Assembly (NCBI GenBank): GCA_023052935.1
Contig: CM041292.1
Span: 203,755,799-203,819,798 of the forward strand
Direction: 5' to 3'
Origin: Piezodorus guildinii
Lineage: Eukaryota; Arthropoda; Insecta; Hemiptera; Pentatomidae
Length of the DNA: 64,000 bases
Every line of letters begins with the position of its first letter. Positions within the stretch are counted from its first letter, which is position 1. Position numbers and translations under genes: made by a program. The notes beneath the pieces are model-generated. The model saw only the letters and a program-made list of their open reading frames with translations. It was not told the DNA's origin and did no database searches. Positions 44,800 to 56,043 of this stretch are shown here, piece after piece.

Positions 44800-46517
44800 C
44801 ATTTTTTTATCTTCCTCTATTTTGTTGACAAACATTCGTATAACTAAATAAATATGTAGAACACAAAAAAAAAATATCTAGCACTAGATAGTGATCATGA
44901 AATCGACAAGTTTAGCTTCTATACACTCCTCATCTGTAATCTCATCTGAAATCAAACTCGTTCACGAAAATATTTAAAATAATCATACAAATTTCGTAAT
45001 TTTCTCTGTGAATTCCATAACCTTATAATATCGACCATTGGAACCTCGGCCCTCAAATGACATTCAAGCTAAAAGTAAAAATCAATAAAGAGCTATTTAT
45101 CATAAGTTTACTCTTCTTATCTTATTAGGTCCTTCAAAAAAAGTGTGTCCTTAATTTTAATGGAAAGTTTCCCCCTGAGCCTTTAAACACTCAGATGTTA
45201 ATCACACAAGAAAACATGCCTCTATTTTTGACATGTAATATATAATGAGTGAAATTTTTATTGGTCAATTGAGATGAAAATAGACCTGAAGAATGTCACT
45301 TGACTGAGATAAGATACGAAGGAAAAGGATTCTTGAAAACAACAAGAATTAATGAGATTACTCAGCTCTTATGATTATTAATAATCAAATTGTTTACAAA
45401 TAAAACACTTGAGGGTGTAAAAAAAATTGTTTTTCGTATAATTTAATTAATCGATAATTGATATTTTCGCAAAACTCCGAATCAAGGGTATAATAAAACG
45501 GGTTTATGTCGCTGCTCAACTAATTGCATTGATTTTACTAGTTTTCCGTTTCTATTAATAACGTTTCTATTAATTTTTTTATTTTTTTTTTTATTTAATG
45601 TTGAACTAATTTTTTTCAGGACAGGGATAGATAATTCATTATTTAATAAGGTGTAGATTCTTTAAGGTGAAGGTCGATTTCTGTGAATAAAATTGGAGGC
45701 TGATTTATAATAATAATAATAATAAATTCTTTATTTATTCTGGTACTAGTCCCTTAAGAATAATATGACAAGAAAATTAAAATAAACACTTTAGAGTCTT
45801 AGAGTATAAGAACAAACAAAAACAAAAAAACAATACAAATTATAAACAAAATAATAATAATAATAATAATAATAAATTAAAAGCAACTTCAAATAAAAAT
45901 ATTGAAAATTAAACAAAATAATAAATAAAATAAGAGATATGTATATTTATACAATTTTGAAAAAAAAAAAAAGAAATTTACATTTATTTTTTTATTATTT
46001 TTTTAGGGGGTTTAATAATATACTAATAATATAACATGTGCAAAATACAACATAACATAAAACAGAATACAAGGAAGTAAGAATATTAGTCATAACCGTG
46101 GATGTGACAATCGGGTTAATTGTAAAAGTGTCAGGGATTAAAGAATTGAACAGAGTTAATTCTATAAATGTTAACAGTTTATAAGTCCTTGGTATCTGTC
46201 AGAAAGGAAAGCAATAGGTATTTAAATTGATAACACAAATTTAGACTGAGAATTAAAAAAAAAAAATAAAACGTAAGTAGCTAAAACATATAGGAAATAA
46301 TTATTAGAATAATGAATTATGAATTTAAATATAAAGCATAACAAAAATATTGTAAATAAAAAATTAAAATATTCCAAAACAAAAATAATATGTCTTCTTT
46401 AAGGAAACAATATAAATATTTGACAATAAGTCTGTAAGTTCAAAAAAAACCTCAGGCAAAGTTATCTAAGTCGGCTGTTATCTAGTTATCTATACTTCAC
46501 CACTCTTTTATTAAAAA
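44800..46517. other. long AT-rich spacer with (AAT)n microsatellites
   Basis: (AAT)n at about 45707-45725 and 45849-45875, long A/T homopolymers near 45570-45590 and 45959-45972, otherwise unassigned. TTTATTTATTCTGGTACTAG at 45730 faintly resembles the LINE 3' UTR at 42.6 kb. No gene supported. Confidence 0.45.
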
Positions 46518-47101
46518 TCTGGTGCGGGCAACACATGACTTTCACTTACTTCCATTTTTAAAATCAATGAAAGAATTTTCAAATACAGTTAGAGATAAAA
46601 ATACGTGAAACTATTAAAGAATTAATTAAATTGAATTTATATAGAAACATGTGTTTTATTAAAAAATATATTATATTATTATCTAAAATAATCAGATAGT
46701 TTTATCGGCTTTTATCACTCTCTATTAACTTTTACAAGCTCTTGTGTATGAGATAGTATTTTTTTCTAAAATCTTTAGCTTTCCAACGGCATATCATACA
46801 TGTATATTACTGCTCTTATGTTCAAAAACAAAAGTACATGGTAAAAAGTGGCTCTTCTGGTGAGCTCATTTTGATGAAAAAAGTTTTGTCACGTCTATAG
46901 TCGTTGTCTTAAATATGAAATTTCAGTTTCATAGGACTTACCGTTTCCGCCCGGGAGTTACACACACACACACAGACCATTTTGCGGGACTTGGTTATTT
47001 GGACTCAGGGGACCCTAAAACGTGTATTTCCGTTGAAAACTGGAATTCGAAAATTTTCACGATCGCAATACTTCCCCTTACTATATATAGTAAGTGAAAG
47101 T
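46518..47101 (+). mobile_element. Hel-1 element with internal deletion, copy 16
   Basis: Both termini are intact (TCTGGTGCGGGCAACACATG; palindrome CTTACTATATATAGTAAG with AAGTGAAAGT) but only 584 bp long. About 300 bp is missing at TTCAAAAACAAAAG/TACATGG. (CA)n at 46961-46974. Confidence 0.87.
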
Positions 47102-47119
47102 AAAAAATATTAAATTCAG

Positions 47120-47220
47120 TATTAGATCAGTCCGTACGCTAAACTGAAACAAGAAACTGCTCTCCGCTTTCGGTTAATTCAACACTTACAGACAGACGCT
47201 CTAACCTTGTTATAACTGCT
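47120..47220 (+). pseudogene. short Jockey-like fragment
   Basis: CTAAACTGAAACAAGAAACTG then CGCTTTCGGTTAATTCAACA matches the LKRQETxCRYRLLQHL segment of the Jockey-like copy at 41.73 kb. Too short for more. Confidence 0.4.
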
Positions 47221-47439
47221 TTATTATTTAATTTTTAAATGTTTCCGTAGAAATAATGTACTTTAACTTAATTTTGACTTAAAAGTTCTGCACTTGACTT
47301 CATCTGGCGAGTTAAGTGAAAATAGTTGGTTGCGTACCTGATTTTGTATATATATTCTCCATTCTACATAGAACCTTGTTTAATTTGTCTAAACCTTTAA
47401 CTAAGTTATTGAATTTTTTTAATTAATAAAATAGGATTT

Positions 47440-47867
47440 TAGGAAACAACTTCACTCGCCCATTTGAGTCTTCGCGATGCTATCAATTCAATTGTAATCA
47501 CAGGATACAAGTTCCGCAATTCCGTGTTGTGCAACGTTCTAAGCTCCCTAGTGGCCTCATCTTTCTTCGGACCAGATATTTTGCGCATTTCCTTATTTTC
47601 GAATACCTTAAGCCGTTGTTCATCCTTCAAAGTAAGTGGCCACGTTTCAGATCCGTAAAGAACCGTCGGAAAAATAATAGTTTTATAAATTCTAACCTTT
47701 ACGTTTTTAGACATAAATAATAACACGCATTTCCAACCTTTAACCGGGACTTAATTTTTTCCTGGATTTCATTTTTCTTGTTATCGTTGAACCTAAGTAC
47801 TTGAATTTCTCTACGTGTTCAAAAGTATGCCCTGACACATCCATGTCACTAAGATCGCTACCGCGAA
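47440..47867 (-). pseudogene. LINE-A internal fragment
   Basis: Minus strand: KNVKVRIYKTIIFPTVLYGS then ETWPLTLKDEQRLKVFENK, and RNLYPVITIELIASRRLKWA. Both the palm and the 3' tail are missing. More diverged than the copies at 42.9, 51.0 and 62.1 kb. Confidence 0.75.
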
Positions 47868-48184
47868 GATTTATATAGAAAATTTATTTATGTAAAAATA
47901 AATAAAAAATTAATAAAGGAAGAGGAAGTGCCAAAATATTTTACTGATAATAAATGCACTCTTCAATTTAGTGACATTCAAAAAGTTATATAGTACTTGG
48001 CTCCTTTTCCTGTTTGTATAAAATATTGCCTCTTTTTCTTTGTTATTTAATCTTATTGTGGTTTCCTTCGAAGTAAGAAGTATGTGCTTTTGATTTGATT
48101 TCCTCTGAGACGTCGCCAATATGGTCGCCCAATAATAAATATTATATACCTAATAATACCTTATAAATCTTTGTGTTTATCTAT

Positions 48185-48305
48185 TTTATTTCACAACCAT
48201 TCACATCTATCGACGTTTCGGGGTTGTTTCCCCATTCTCAAGACTGAAACAATTTTTTTTAAACTGTGATTAGTGAATAAAAATACATTATTTAAATATT
48301 TGTCT
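48185..48305 (-). mobile_element. PLE-2 terminal segment with hammerhead-like stem
   Basis: On minus: TTGAGAATGGGGAAACAACC then CCGAAACGTCGATAG. The GGGG/CCCC stem and CGAAACGTC match the 3' half of a hammerhead core, but the 5' core reads CTTGAGA instead of CUGANGA, so I do not call a ribozyme here. Same family as 18.34 kb. It is separated from 49.28 kb by a LINE insertion. Confidence 0.55.
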
Positions 48306-49275
48306 TTAGCATAGCAAGGGGGGTCAAACAAGGGGACTGTTTAAGCCCTTTGTTATTCTTGCTCTACATGGATGAAGTGGCCACCATATGTAAAAGAAGA
48401 ACGGAGAGGACCTTCCTGGGCCGTAGAAACATTCGCCCAGTAGTGATTCAACTTCTCATCTACGCGGACGACATTGTTCTTGTGGCGGACACGTAAATAA
48501 ATTACAGCAAGCGGTAACTGAATGGCATGAAGAGCTTAGTCGAAAAGGAATGAAAATAAATACCAGCAAAAGCAAGATTCTACAAGTGGGAAGGCAAGCG
48601 GAAGTAATGTCCATATATACTGTAAAAGAGAGGAAATGGAAGTGGTTACGGATTTCACCTACCTCGGCACAGTAATAGAAAAATCTGGGAAAGTAGACTC
48701 TGAAATATCAAATAGAATCATGAAGGCATGATAATGCATTCTACTATCAGATATGCAATACTGTAGTAGGGAAGCGAGAGGTGGGTAGAGGTGTTAAGCT
48801 CCATATCTTCAAGTCAGTATATTTGCCTATACTACTATATGGAGCTGAAAGCTGGATATTGACGGACCGGCAGGAGAGCAGAGTCACAGCTGCTGAAATG
48901 AAGTTCCTGCGAAGAATAGTCGGAAAGACAAGAAGAGATCGTGTCAGGAATGAGCGGATACGCCAGGAACTGGAGGTTGCGCCGTTAAAGGAAATTCTGC
49001 AAACCCGCCAGCTGAAGTGGTTCGGCCACGTTATTAGAATGGAGGATCACAGAGATCCTCTAAAAACTATGGATTACGTGCCAGATGGGAGAAGGCCTCG
49101 GGGGCGACCAAGGATGTCCTACCTGGAGTACGTGGACAGGCTTTGCAGAGGAAGAGGGAAAGATCTCCGCCAGGCCAGGAACCTAGTGGGAATAGAGAGG
49201 ATTGGAACCGGTGGCTGAACGCTCCCCTACGCTGATACGGCACAACAGGGAGAAGCAAAAGAAGAAGAAGTCTTT
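48306..49275 (+). mobile_element. LINE RT fragment (family E), YADD palm to C-terminus
   Basis: GVKQGDCLSPLLFLLYMDEV at about 48330-48390, LLIYADDIVLVAD (catalytic YADD, about 48450-48488), a frameshifted stretch, then an intact frame at 48781-49218 with LPILLYGAESWILTDRQESR, LKWFGHVIRMEDHRDP and RRPRGRPRM. It ends in an (AAG)n-like tail. A short direct repeat GTCTTT flanks it (48296-48301 and about 49270-49275), fitting insertion into PLE-2. No endonuclease part is present. Confidence 0.82.
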
Positions 49276-50892
49276 GAAAAATTATCTTCACCAATTTGTC
49301 ATAATTAATTTAAAACTCACTAATATTATTTACCTTATTTTTTTAAAAACACTTTCACATATATAATTCATTACTTCACTCCATAGCTTACTGCTATTCA
49401 TGGGTGTTCATTGGCTGACTGTTTCTATTATTTTTCTATTTTAAACTTTGTGCCTTTTCCAGTATTCCTATGTAATCCTTGTGCTTTTTATTTATTTTTA
49501 TTTCTATTAATTATATGTCCTATTGTTATATTTATTTTTAAATTTTACCTTTGTTGGGATATTCTTGTTTTTAATTTTTTAAATGTTTCTCCTAGAAATA
49601 TGCCTTCACGATTTTTACAGTCTATTTTGTATATTTCATTTTGTTTATCCATTTTTTCTATTTTATCTTTCATTTTACTTAAATATTTTTCTAATTTGTT
49701 ACTATTTTATAGACCAAATGATATGTTTGGTTAAATATCCCATATATCCAATTGTGAAAATATAAAAAACACAAACACAGAAGCATTATCATCCCACAGT
49801 ATAACAAAACAACTTTGAAAACACAATAATTTTAGACACATTACCAAAAATAATAGCAGGAAAATAAATTTTAAAACAGATACAAAAAACCTAGGAACAC
49901 ATTATGTGTGTTGAGATGAGTGACATTAAAACGAAATAAAAGACTGGGCTAACGTAGACTCGATCCCGTATCGAAAAGGGCCGGTCTTGAGTACTTAATC
50001 ATTAAAATAAAAAAAATGGTAATATTAAATAAAAAGATAAAATTGAAAGTAAACAAAATAAATAAAAGTTTAATAAAAAAAATATGAGGAAAATTTACAA
50101 AAAATATAAAAACCATTTGATTTATAAAAAATAAAAAAATCTTCTATTAACCTAACTGTAAAAAAAAATAAGTTCTAAAATTGGGTTAGTAGGTTAGTAT
50201 TACTACTAATGGTACAAAAAAATGAATACATATAGTGAGAAAAAAAATTATATAGGATAATTATCTGTCCATAAATTCTTTGGTTCCGCACGACGGGTAG
50301 GCGATTGTGATCCACTGGAAGGACGGTTGGTTATGTTCCACACGACGGGTAGGCGATTCTGGAAGGACGGTTGGTTATCTTCAAAAAGATGAGACGAAGT
50401 CCTGATCGAAGATGGGTTTGAAGGCCTAACGAAAGAAGCAAGAAGCGTGCTCTCTGCTTACCGGTGCGATCGGTACTGTTCGAGGGCAAGGGGGCACTGT
50501 TATCTGTCTAATCCCTAACTACACTTGAATATAAACACTAAAAGACGTAAATATAACATATAAACTAACAAAAAAATATTTTCCTCATTAAAAACTATTT
50601 TTAATTTAATTTGATTTTTAAATTATAAACAAAATATATACAGGTAAAAAAAAAAAAAAAAAAATTATAATGTCCAGGCTCAAACAGACATCATAAATAC
50701 GGTAAAATTTTAAAATAAATATAACAATAGCCCAAGAACCATAATTAGGACATATAATTAATAGAAATAAAAATAAAAAGCACAAGGATTATATAGGAAT
50801 ACTGGAAAGGTACTAAGTTTAAAATTGGAAAATAATAGAAACAGTAAGCCAATGAACATGTGGACGAATAGCAGTAAGCTGTGGAGGCCATA
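49276..50892 (+). mobile_element. PLE-2 Penelope-like remnant with inverted ends
   Basis: Segments 49378-49520 and 50739-50892 are inverted copies (GCTTACTGCTATTC, TTCATTGGCT and TTATTTCTATTAATTATATG). Between them, 49780-49915 (+) reads TIILDTLPKI then KINFKTDTKNLGTHYVC, resembling the end of the Penelope-like nuclease region seen at 38.9 kb (VNFKTDSRHLSYHY). At 50287-50378 CGACGGGTAGGCGATT...GGAAGGACGGTTGGTTAT occurs twice in tandem. 50400-50500 is GC-richer and unassigned. Confidence 0.55.
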
Positions 50893-51032
50893 GATCTCCT
50901 TATTCCTACTCCTCCATTGTCCAACCTCACATGTGGGCCCATAGATTTTTAGGACAATATCAAGATCGAAATCAGTAGTTCTTTTTTATGTCCTTTAGTG
51001 TTCCGCAGTGCTTATAAATTTTTGCTACATTA

Positions 51033-51765
51033 AATAAATAAATAATAATAGGCTTAGCGAACCCGAAAGTTCGATGCCGATACCACCAAATTCCGCCTAC
51101 ACAGACTCGTCCAATGTTCACCATTCAAGCCGAAGCTCCCGAGATCAGCCTTAACGCAATCCTCCCATCTACGCTTCGGCCTACCTTTCGGACGCCTACC
51201 AGTCGGATCAGCAAATACCAACTTTCTCGGAATCCGTTCGTCATCGAGCCCAACAACTTTACTCGCCCATTTGAGTCTCCGCGATGCAATCAGCTCAATT
51301 ATATTCACAGGATGCAAGTTCCGCAATTCCGCGTTATGCAACCTTCTAAACTCCCCAGTGGCCTCATCTCTCTTTGGAACCAAATATTTTACAGCAATAC
51401 CTTATTTTCGAAAACCTTAAGCCGCTGTTCATCCTTCTAAAGTAAGCGGCCACGTTTCACATCCGTAAAGAACCGTTGGAAGAATAATAGTTTTATAAAT
51501 TCTAATCTTTAAGTTTTTAGATAGAAGCCGCGAACTAAGTAACTTAGCAACTGAATAATAACACGCATTTCCCACCTTTAACCGGGACTTTATTTCTTCC
51601 TGGATTTCATTTTTTCTAGTTATAATTGAACCTAAATACTTGAATTTCTCTACGTGTTCAAAAGTATGACCTGATACATCAATATCTCCAAGATCGACAC
51701 CGTTTCTGCTACTAATCATATATTTCGTTTATCGGTATTTAATTCGAGTCCTATTTCTTTACCGG
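51033..51765 (-). mobile_element. LINE-A copy with 13-bp TSD, just upstream of the forkhead exon
   Basis: Minus strand: KFKYLGSIITRKNEIQEEIK, ILPTVLYGCETWPLTLEG, and GRRPKGRPKRRWEDC to the RVR end, with an (ATT)n tail at the left. One or two frameshifts (near 51388 and 51430). The direct repeat TTTTGCTACATTA at about 51020-51032 and 51766-51778 marks the insertion site. It ends 84 bp before the exon and is antisense to it. Confidence 0.92.
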
Positions 51766-51830
51766 TTTTGCTACATTAGTTAATGTATTTATGCTTATTT
51801 AAAAGAATACGAAAATGAATTAACAACGGA

Positions 51831-51849
51831 TTTTTTTTTTCCTTTGCAG
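51831..51849 (+). promoter_or_regulatory. splice acceptor of forkhead exon
   Basis: T10 followed by CCTTTGCAG gives a strong polypyrimidine tract and AG at 51848-51849. A plausible branch site is the TTAAC of GAATTAACAAC about 25-30 bases upstream. The downstream base starts codon AGA in phase 0. Confidence 0.88.
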
Positions 51850-52197
51850 AGACAGGAGGAGCAGTACCCGAGGTTCGAGAAGCCCCCGTACTCCTACATA
51901 GCCCTCATCGCGATGGCGATATCCTCATCCCCCGAGAGGAAGCTGACCCTGCGCGGGATCTACAGGTACATCCTGGAGAGGTTCCCGTACTACCGGGAGA
52001 ACCAGCAGGGCTGGCAGAACTCCATCAGGCACAACCTCTCCCTCAACGACTTCTTCATCAAGGTGCCGCGAGAGCGGGGAGAGGGCGGCGGCAAAGGCAG
52101 CTATTGGACCTTGGATCCAGTGGCGGCGGCCAACATGTTCGAGAGGGGCAACTTCAGGAGGAGGCGGACCAGGAGGCACAGGGACATCCTACACCAG
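51850..52197 (+). CDS. FoxL1: forkhead transcription factor, internal exon with complete DNA-binding domain (FoxL1-like)
   Basis: A 348-nt, phase 0/0 exon encoding 116 residues, the only clear host coding sequence. The forkhead domain runs from about residue 11 ([14 protein letters not shown]) to 108. Recognition helix H3 is [16 protein letters not shown] (54-69) with the DNA-contacting N57, R60 and H61. Wing 1 is [13 protein letters not shown] and wing 2 is [16 protein letters not shown], whose basic run also serves as a likely nuclear signal. The factor would bind DNA in the nucleus and regulate development. The FoxL1 choice rests on the GSYWTLDP plus RRRRTRR ending; FoxC, FoxE or FoxL2 are less likely. 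Unusual: F at the usual Cys of LNDCF (residue 68 or 69), and one extra residue each in wing 1 and after DP. The exon is GC-rich with GC-ending codons, unlike everything around it. Neighbouring exons are not identified. Confidence 0.93.
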
Positions 52198-52203
52198 GTA
52201 GCT
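52198..52203 (+). promoter_or_regulatory. splice donor of forkhead exon
   Basis: CAG/GTAGCT: consensus CAG then GT. Reading through it gives VASY and a stop at 52210-52212, so the coding sequence must leave the exon here. Position +5 is C rather than G, so the site is somewhat weak. Confidence 0.82.
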
Positions 52204-52284
52204 AGTTATTAATTACTAAAGTAATTACTTCATCTTCTAAGCTGCGTTTATGGATGATCCCAGTATAAATGTACTTAATAGGGG

Positions 52285-52493
52285 GGCGGGGTAGCTTAGC
52301 GGGTTGCTTTAAAAGCGCGTTGCCTAGCAACACAGAGGACCGATTAATTTGAAACCCAAAAAATTACGAGTTCGAGACTCGGTGCTGTGGGGGACTTTTA
52401 TTTCAGCATTTATCCCCCGCCCTCACCCCCTGGCCGAGAAACCCCGTATAGCTTCAAAGGCGAGGTAGGGGTGAAAAAAAAAAAAAAAAAAAA
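52285..52493 (+). mobile_element. SINE-3 tRNA-derived element with TSD, inside an hAT end
   Basis: The head GGGGTAGCTTAGCGGGTTGC contains an A box (TAGCTTAGCGGG) and the B box GAGTTCGAGACTC lies near 52369-52381, both internal pol III promoter elements. The body CCCCCGCCCTCACCCCCTGG follows, then A(20). It is flanked by GTACTTAATAGGGG (52271-52284) and GTACTAAATAGGGG (52494-52507), a 14-bp TSD with one mismatch. It begins 87 bp after the forkhead exon. Confidence 0.92.
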
Positions 52494-52501
52494 GTACTAA
52501 A

Positions 52502-53475
52502 TAGGGGTTGCAAACCGGTGTCATTTTCAATCCGGCCGGATCCGGATGGCTCGACAAAATCAGGTTGATTTTCACTTTTCGGTCCAAGATGAACTGTTAG
52601 TGAGTATAATTATAATCATAATAAGAAGTTTATAAGATAAAAGTTATGTTAGGATTAGATATGGAGCAAAAAATTAAAGTTTAGTAGTTTAGGTAACTAG
52701 TAAAATTTTAATGGCTATTAACACAGTAGGCTATTGATTAACGTTTTCTAACACCCTTTTTCCAAATTGATTTTTGATAATATATCATAAAGTTATTAGT
52801 ACTTAGATACTATTTGAAAAAATAAATATTGTCAGTAGAATAATTTAGAGATTTATACTTATAATACAAACTCGTTATTGTGATAATTATGCCATTCATT
52901 AGACAGATTCATCAAAATATGATGGTGTCTATTATAAATATAAGACTTTTTTTTTAGCTTTATCAAGTAATATAAAATTATTGTTATCACAATTCCCATC
53001 TGAGTTAATTACGCAAGGATAATTATATACGATTTTATAAAGTTACTTAATGAATTAATTGAGGTATCTGAGAAAGTGAAGTATGGGAAGAGGTGAGCAG
53101 TAACGTAGCTAAGTTCTACTGTATTTCAATAGATTTGTAACCAGTTTTTTTATAATTCAGTACCTTAACACTTGAGTGCGTCAGTAATTTCAAGCCAATT
53201 TATAGGACGCTATAACTCGCGTATATCCAAGATAATAATATATGTTAACTTACATTTAGGCGAAGCACCGACAAAACAATAAACACAGTATTGTCTTGCG
53301 AAAGGCGAACGAATGATCTAAACTGAACGGATGGCGTGATGTATTTTGGCGTCGAACGAGAACACCACATGTACCAAATGTAACGCATTCGAAGTACTTT
53401 TTTTTTTATTAAACTGCACTATTTTTGGCCAAAAATTGCTATAATCGGATCCGGTTTTCTTGATTGCAATCCCTA
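52502..53475. mobile_element. non-autonomous hAT transposon with 8-bp TSD
   Basis: Ends TAGGGGTTGCAA and TTGCAATCCCTA are inverted with one mismatch. Flanked by the perfect 8-bp repeat GTACTAAA (52494-52501 and 53476-53483), the hAT signature. Subterminal CCGGATCCGG-type words lie at both sides (52542-52553 and about 53446-53456). 974 bp, no transposase recognised. Confidence 0.88.
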
Positions 53476-53749
53476 GTACTAAAGCGTACCTGCAAAATAA
53501 GAATGACCATAAACGCATTATTACATTTTATTGTTAAATTTTCTATAATAATGGAGATCACACTCACATGCTGCGTATTGCTCAAAAACTATTAATATCA
53601 GATACCTAGTTCGTATACGTCTCTTTACTAAATCCCATCCACTGCTGATGATGCAGAAAATAGATGTATAAGATTATTATTATAGAAAAAAGATACCATC
53701 TTAAATAAAAACTTATTCAATACATAAATCACGTCTACTGAAAACTTTT

Positions 53750-54525
53750 TCAACAACAATTTTTATTGAGTAAAATTACTATCTGTCCCAATTTGGACAT
53801 TAATAGTGGTGCTGAAAGATATCATACATACTACATTCATACAATATTTACACGGCATAAAATTACAATAAAATATATACACAATAATGAATCAAAACAA
53901 TAGTCAAGAATTCACTTATACCTATATACACATACACACACTCATACATACATCACATTGAGTGGAGAATCTAGCCAGTGCTAGAACTCCAATATATTTA
54001 CAAAAGGTCGTGGGGCCACTGTCGTTTCAAACTTCTAGGTGGGTTGTATGGATGAGTGGAGCTGGATAGGGATTGAGCTAGAGGATTAGGATGATGAAAT
54101 AGGTTCTGGTGGAATTTGGAAAATTTGGATGGAATTAGTTCTGAAATAAATGGAACATTAAGGTCGTGGTGCAAGGTATAGTTGGAGACATAATAAGAAG
54201 CATTTACTATTGTACGGAGGACTTTGGATTGAAAGGATTGAATGCGTTTGATGTTAGATACGTTTAGCTGTCCCCCACAGTTCAAGTCCGTAGGTCCAAA
54301 TGGGCTTCAGTATTGTCTTGTAGATTAATAATTTGTTGTCAACTGTAAGTTCAGATTTTCTGTTGAGTAGTCGGTATAACTGTCCGAATCGTCGGTTGAG
54401 TTCTTGTCTTTTAAGTTTTGTATGTGGGTTCCAAGTCAATCTTTTATCTAACAGTAAGCCAAGGTACCGGACTGTATCTGAAGGAGGAATTGGAATGGAA
54501 TTGAAGTAAACTGGCGACAGGAGTT
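53750..54525 (-). mobile_element. Jockey-like LINE 3' end
   Basis: Minus strand: RYLGLLLDKRLTWNPHTKLK then RQELNRRFGQLYRLLNRKSE, LLIYKTILKPIWTYGLELWG, and after a frameshift near 54270, SFQSKVLRTIVNASYYVSNY, LHHDLNVPFISELIPSKF and NPPRSLKRQWPHDLL. This is the classic Jockey C-terminal order. The 3' UTR extends to about 53750. 5'-truncated. Confidence 0.85.
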
Positions 54526-54655
54526 AGGGATCTTTAACGAGTACCTGACACCACCTTTTAACGTTCCCTCCGAAGAACGGCATAACTAGGGATTTTCTAC
54601 AATCTACGGACTCCCATTAAAAAATCCTAGGGCTACCTGCGGGTTTGAACAAACC
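54520..54655 (-). mobile_element. SINE-1 fragment
   Basis: The plus strand shows AGGGATCTTTAACGAGTACC, TTAACGTTCCCTCCGAAGAA, AAAAAATCCTAGGGC and CGGGTTTGAAC; the 3' tail and upstream head are cut off. Confidence 0.7.
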
Positions 54656-54882
54656 TTTTTATCATTACATTTTTAAACGAAGTTTATAACCCCTGTATAC
54701 CCAGAGGCACATCCTTGAGGGGAACATTTTGCATATCTTCCTGTCCCATCAGTAGCTTAAGTGTAAACAAAATAAGGAAATGGACCTCCTTAAAGCTTAT
54801 CCCGTTAACTATAATTCTATTGTAAAATGTAATGCTAGAAAAATTCTTTAATAATTGCTGTAAAAGAGAGTAATTTGACATA

Positions 54883-55792
54883 TTGAGTTGTGTCACATGA
54901 AATATTCGTTTTCAAGGTAAAGGATTTTTATTAAAAATAGATATGAAAACAAGATAATTTTATTCGAAGTATTTACCTTCTTTTTCTACACATTTTTTCC
55001 AACGTGACACCAACTTTTTTATCCCCGAACTGAAAAACTCTGAGCTTTGAAGTGAAACAAAATCTGAAAACGCACTTTTCCCTTGATCACCATTTTCTAA
55101 AAGTTTTCCTTTGACGAAGTTGTCTAAATTCCTGAAGAGGTGGTAATCTGTTGGAGACAAGTCGGGAGAATATGGTGGGTGCGGAAGAACTTTGTAGCCC
55201 ATTTCTTTCAATTTTTGCATGGTATGTTTTGAAACATGGGGTCTTGCTGCCGCTCAGTGAGATCATGAGGTACCCATTGTATCGAGCTTTTTTACTTTCC
55301 CAATACACTTTAAATGTCTGGAAACGGTAGATGCACTTGCATTTAGTTGTGCTGAGAGTCCTTTAACTGTTTGGTAGGGGTTTCCTTCTACTGTATGTTT
55401 GAGGACATCGTTGTCTATTACGGACGGAGGTCTTCCTCGGGGCAAGTTTTCCAAGCTGAAAACTTAGCAAACCAACGGCAAAAGGTCCGTTCATTAACAC
55501 TCCCTTCCCCAAACACCTTGCAAATATTTCTAGCGGTCTCAGCTGCTGGATGTCCGAGTTTAAACTCGTGCAAAAGTATTACTCGAAAATCGCGTGTTTC
55601 CATGTCCATATTTGGAGATATACTAAAAAGTAGGTAATTGATTGGGAAGGGATGTTTATAATACAAAGGTAGAGGATTAGTAACTGTTTACTTTAAATAT
55701 GTAAACTTTCGGAAGAAAACAACAGAGACCTGCAAAATCCTTTATGTATTTCAGAAACTATAAAAACGGACATTTCATGTGAAACAACCCAC
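54883..55792 (-). mobile_element. MLE-2 deleted mariner-like element, copy d
   Basis: Left flank TA; right flank CACTAG with the terminal A changed. The minus strand has MDMETRDFRVILLHEFKLGH, the 13-nt deletion of copy a, the QTVKGLSAQLNASASTVSRH segment, the common central deletion, and an intact C-terminus to VSRWKKCVEKEGKYFE and stop. It shares more with copy a than with b or c. Confidence 0.92.
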
Positions 55793-56043
55793 TAGAAGCT
55801 ACCCAATACGTTATTAGATAAAAATATAAACGTGCTCAGAAGGATTCCGTCACTAATTATAAGATCGTATTTCAGCTGAATACTAATTTCAAAAATAACG
55901 AAATATTCCAACTCTGCTATGACAGATTAACTAATTATTCTGCAATTCTAGCTAGAAGAGTTTACGGAAATCCCTTTATGTGCTGAAGCAAAGGCCCAAC
56001 ATTCAAGACCAACAAATACAAATATGGGTAGCCTATAATTTTT

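Noticed and set aside
48185..48305. Hammerhead ribozyme at the PLE-2 end
   Set aside because: The stem and GAAACGTC are present, but the CUGANGA core reads CTTGAGA; not enough to call.
49411..49734. Hydrophobic 107-codon frame resembling a membrane protein
   Set aside because: T-rich DNA always yields Phe/Leu/Ile frames; the region matches the inverted end of a Penelope-like remnant.
51844..51849. Translation start just before the forkhead domain
   Set aside because: There is no ATG; the bases are the TTGCAG of a splice acceptor after a T-run.
52198..52212. Forkhead protein ending with VASY at the in-frame stop
   Set aside because: The stop lies beyond a consensus donor CAG/GTAGCT and Fox proteins extend further, so an intron is more likely.
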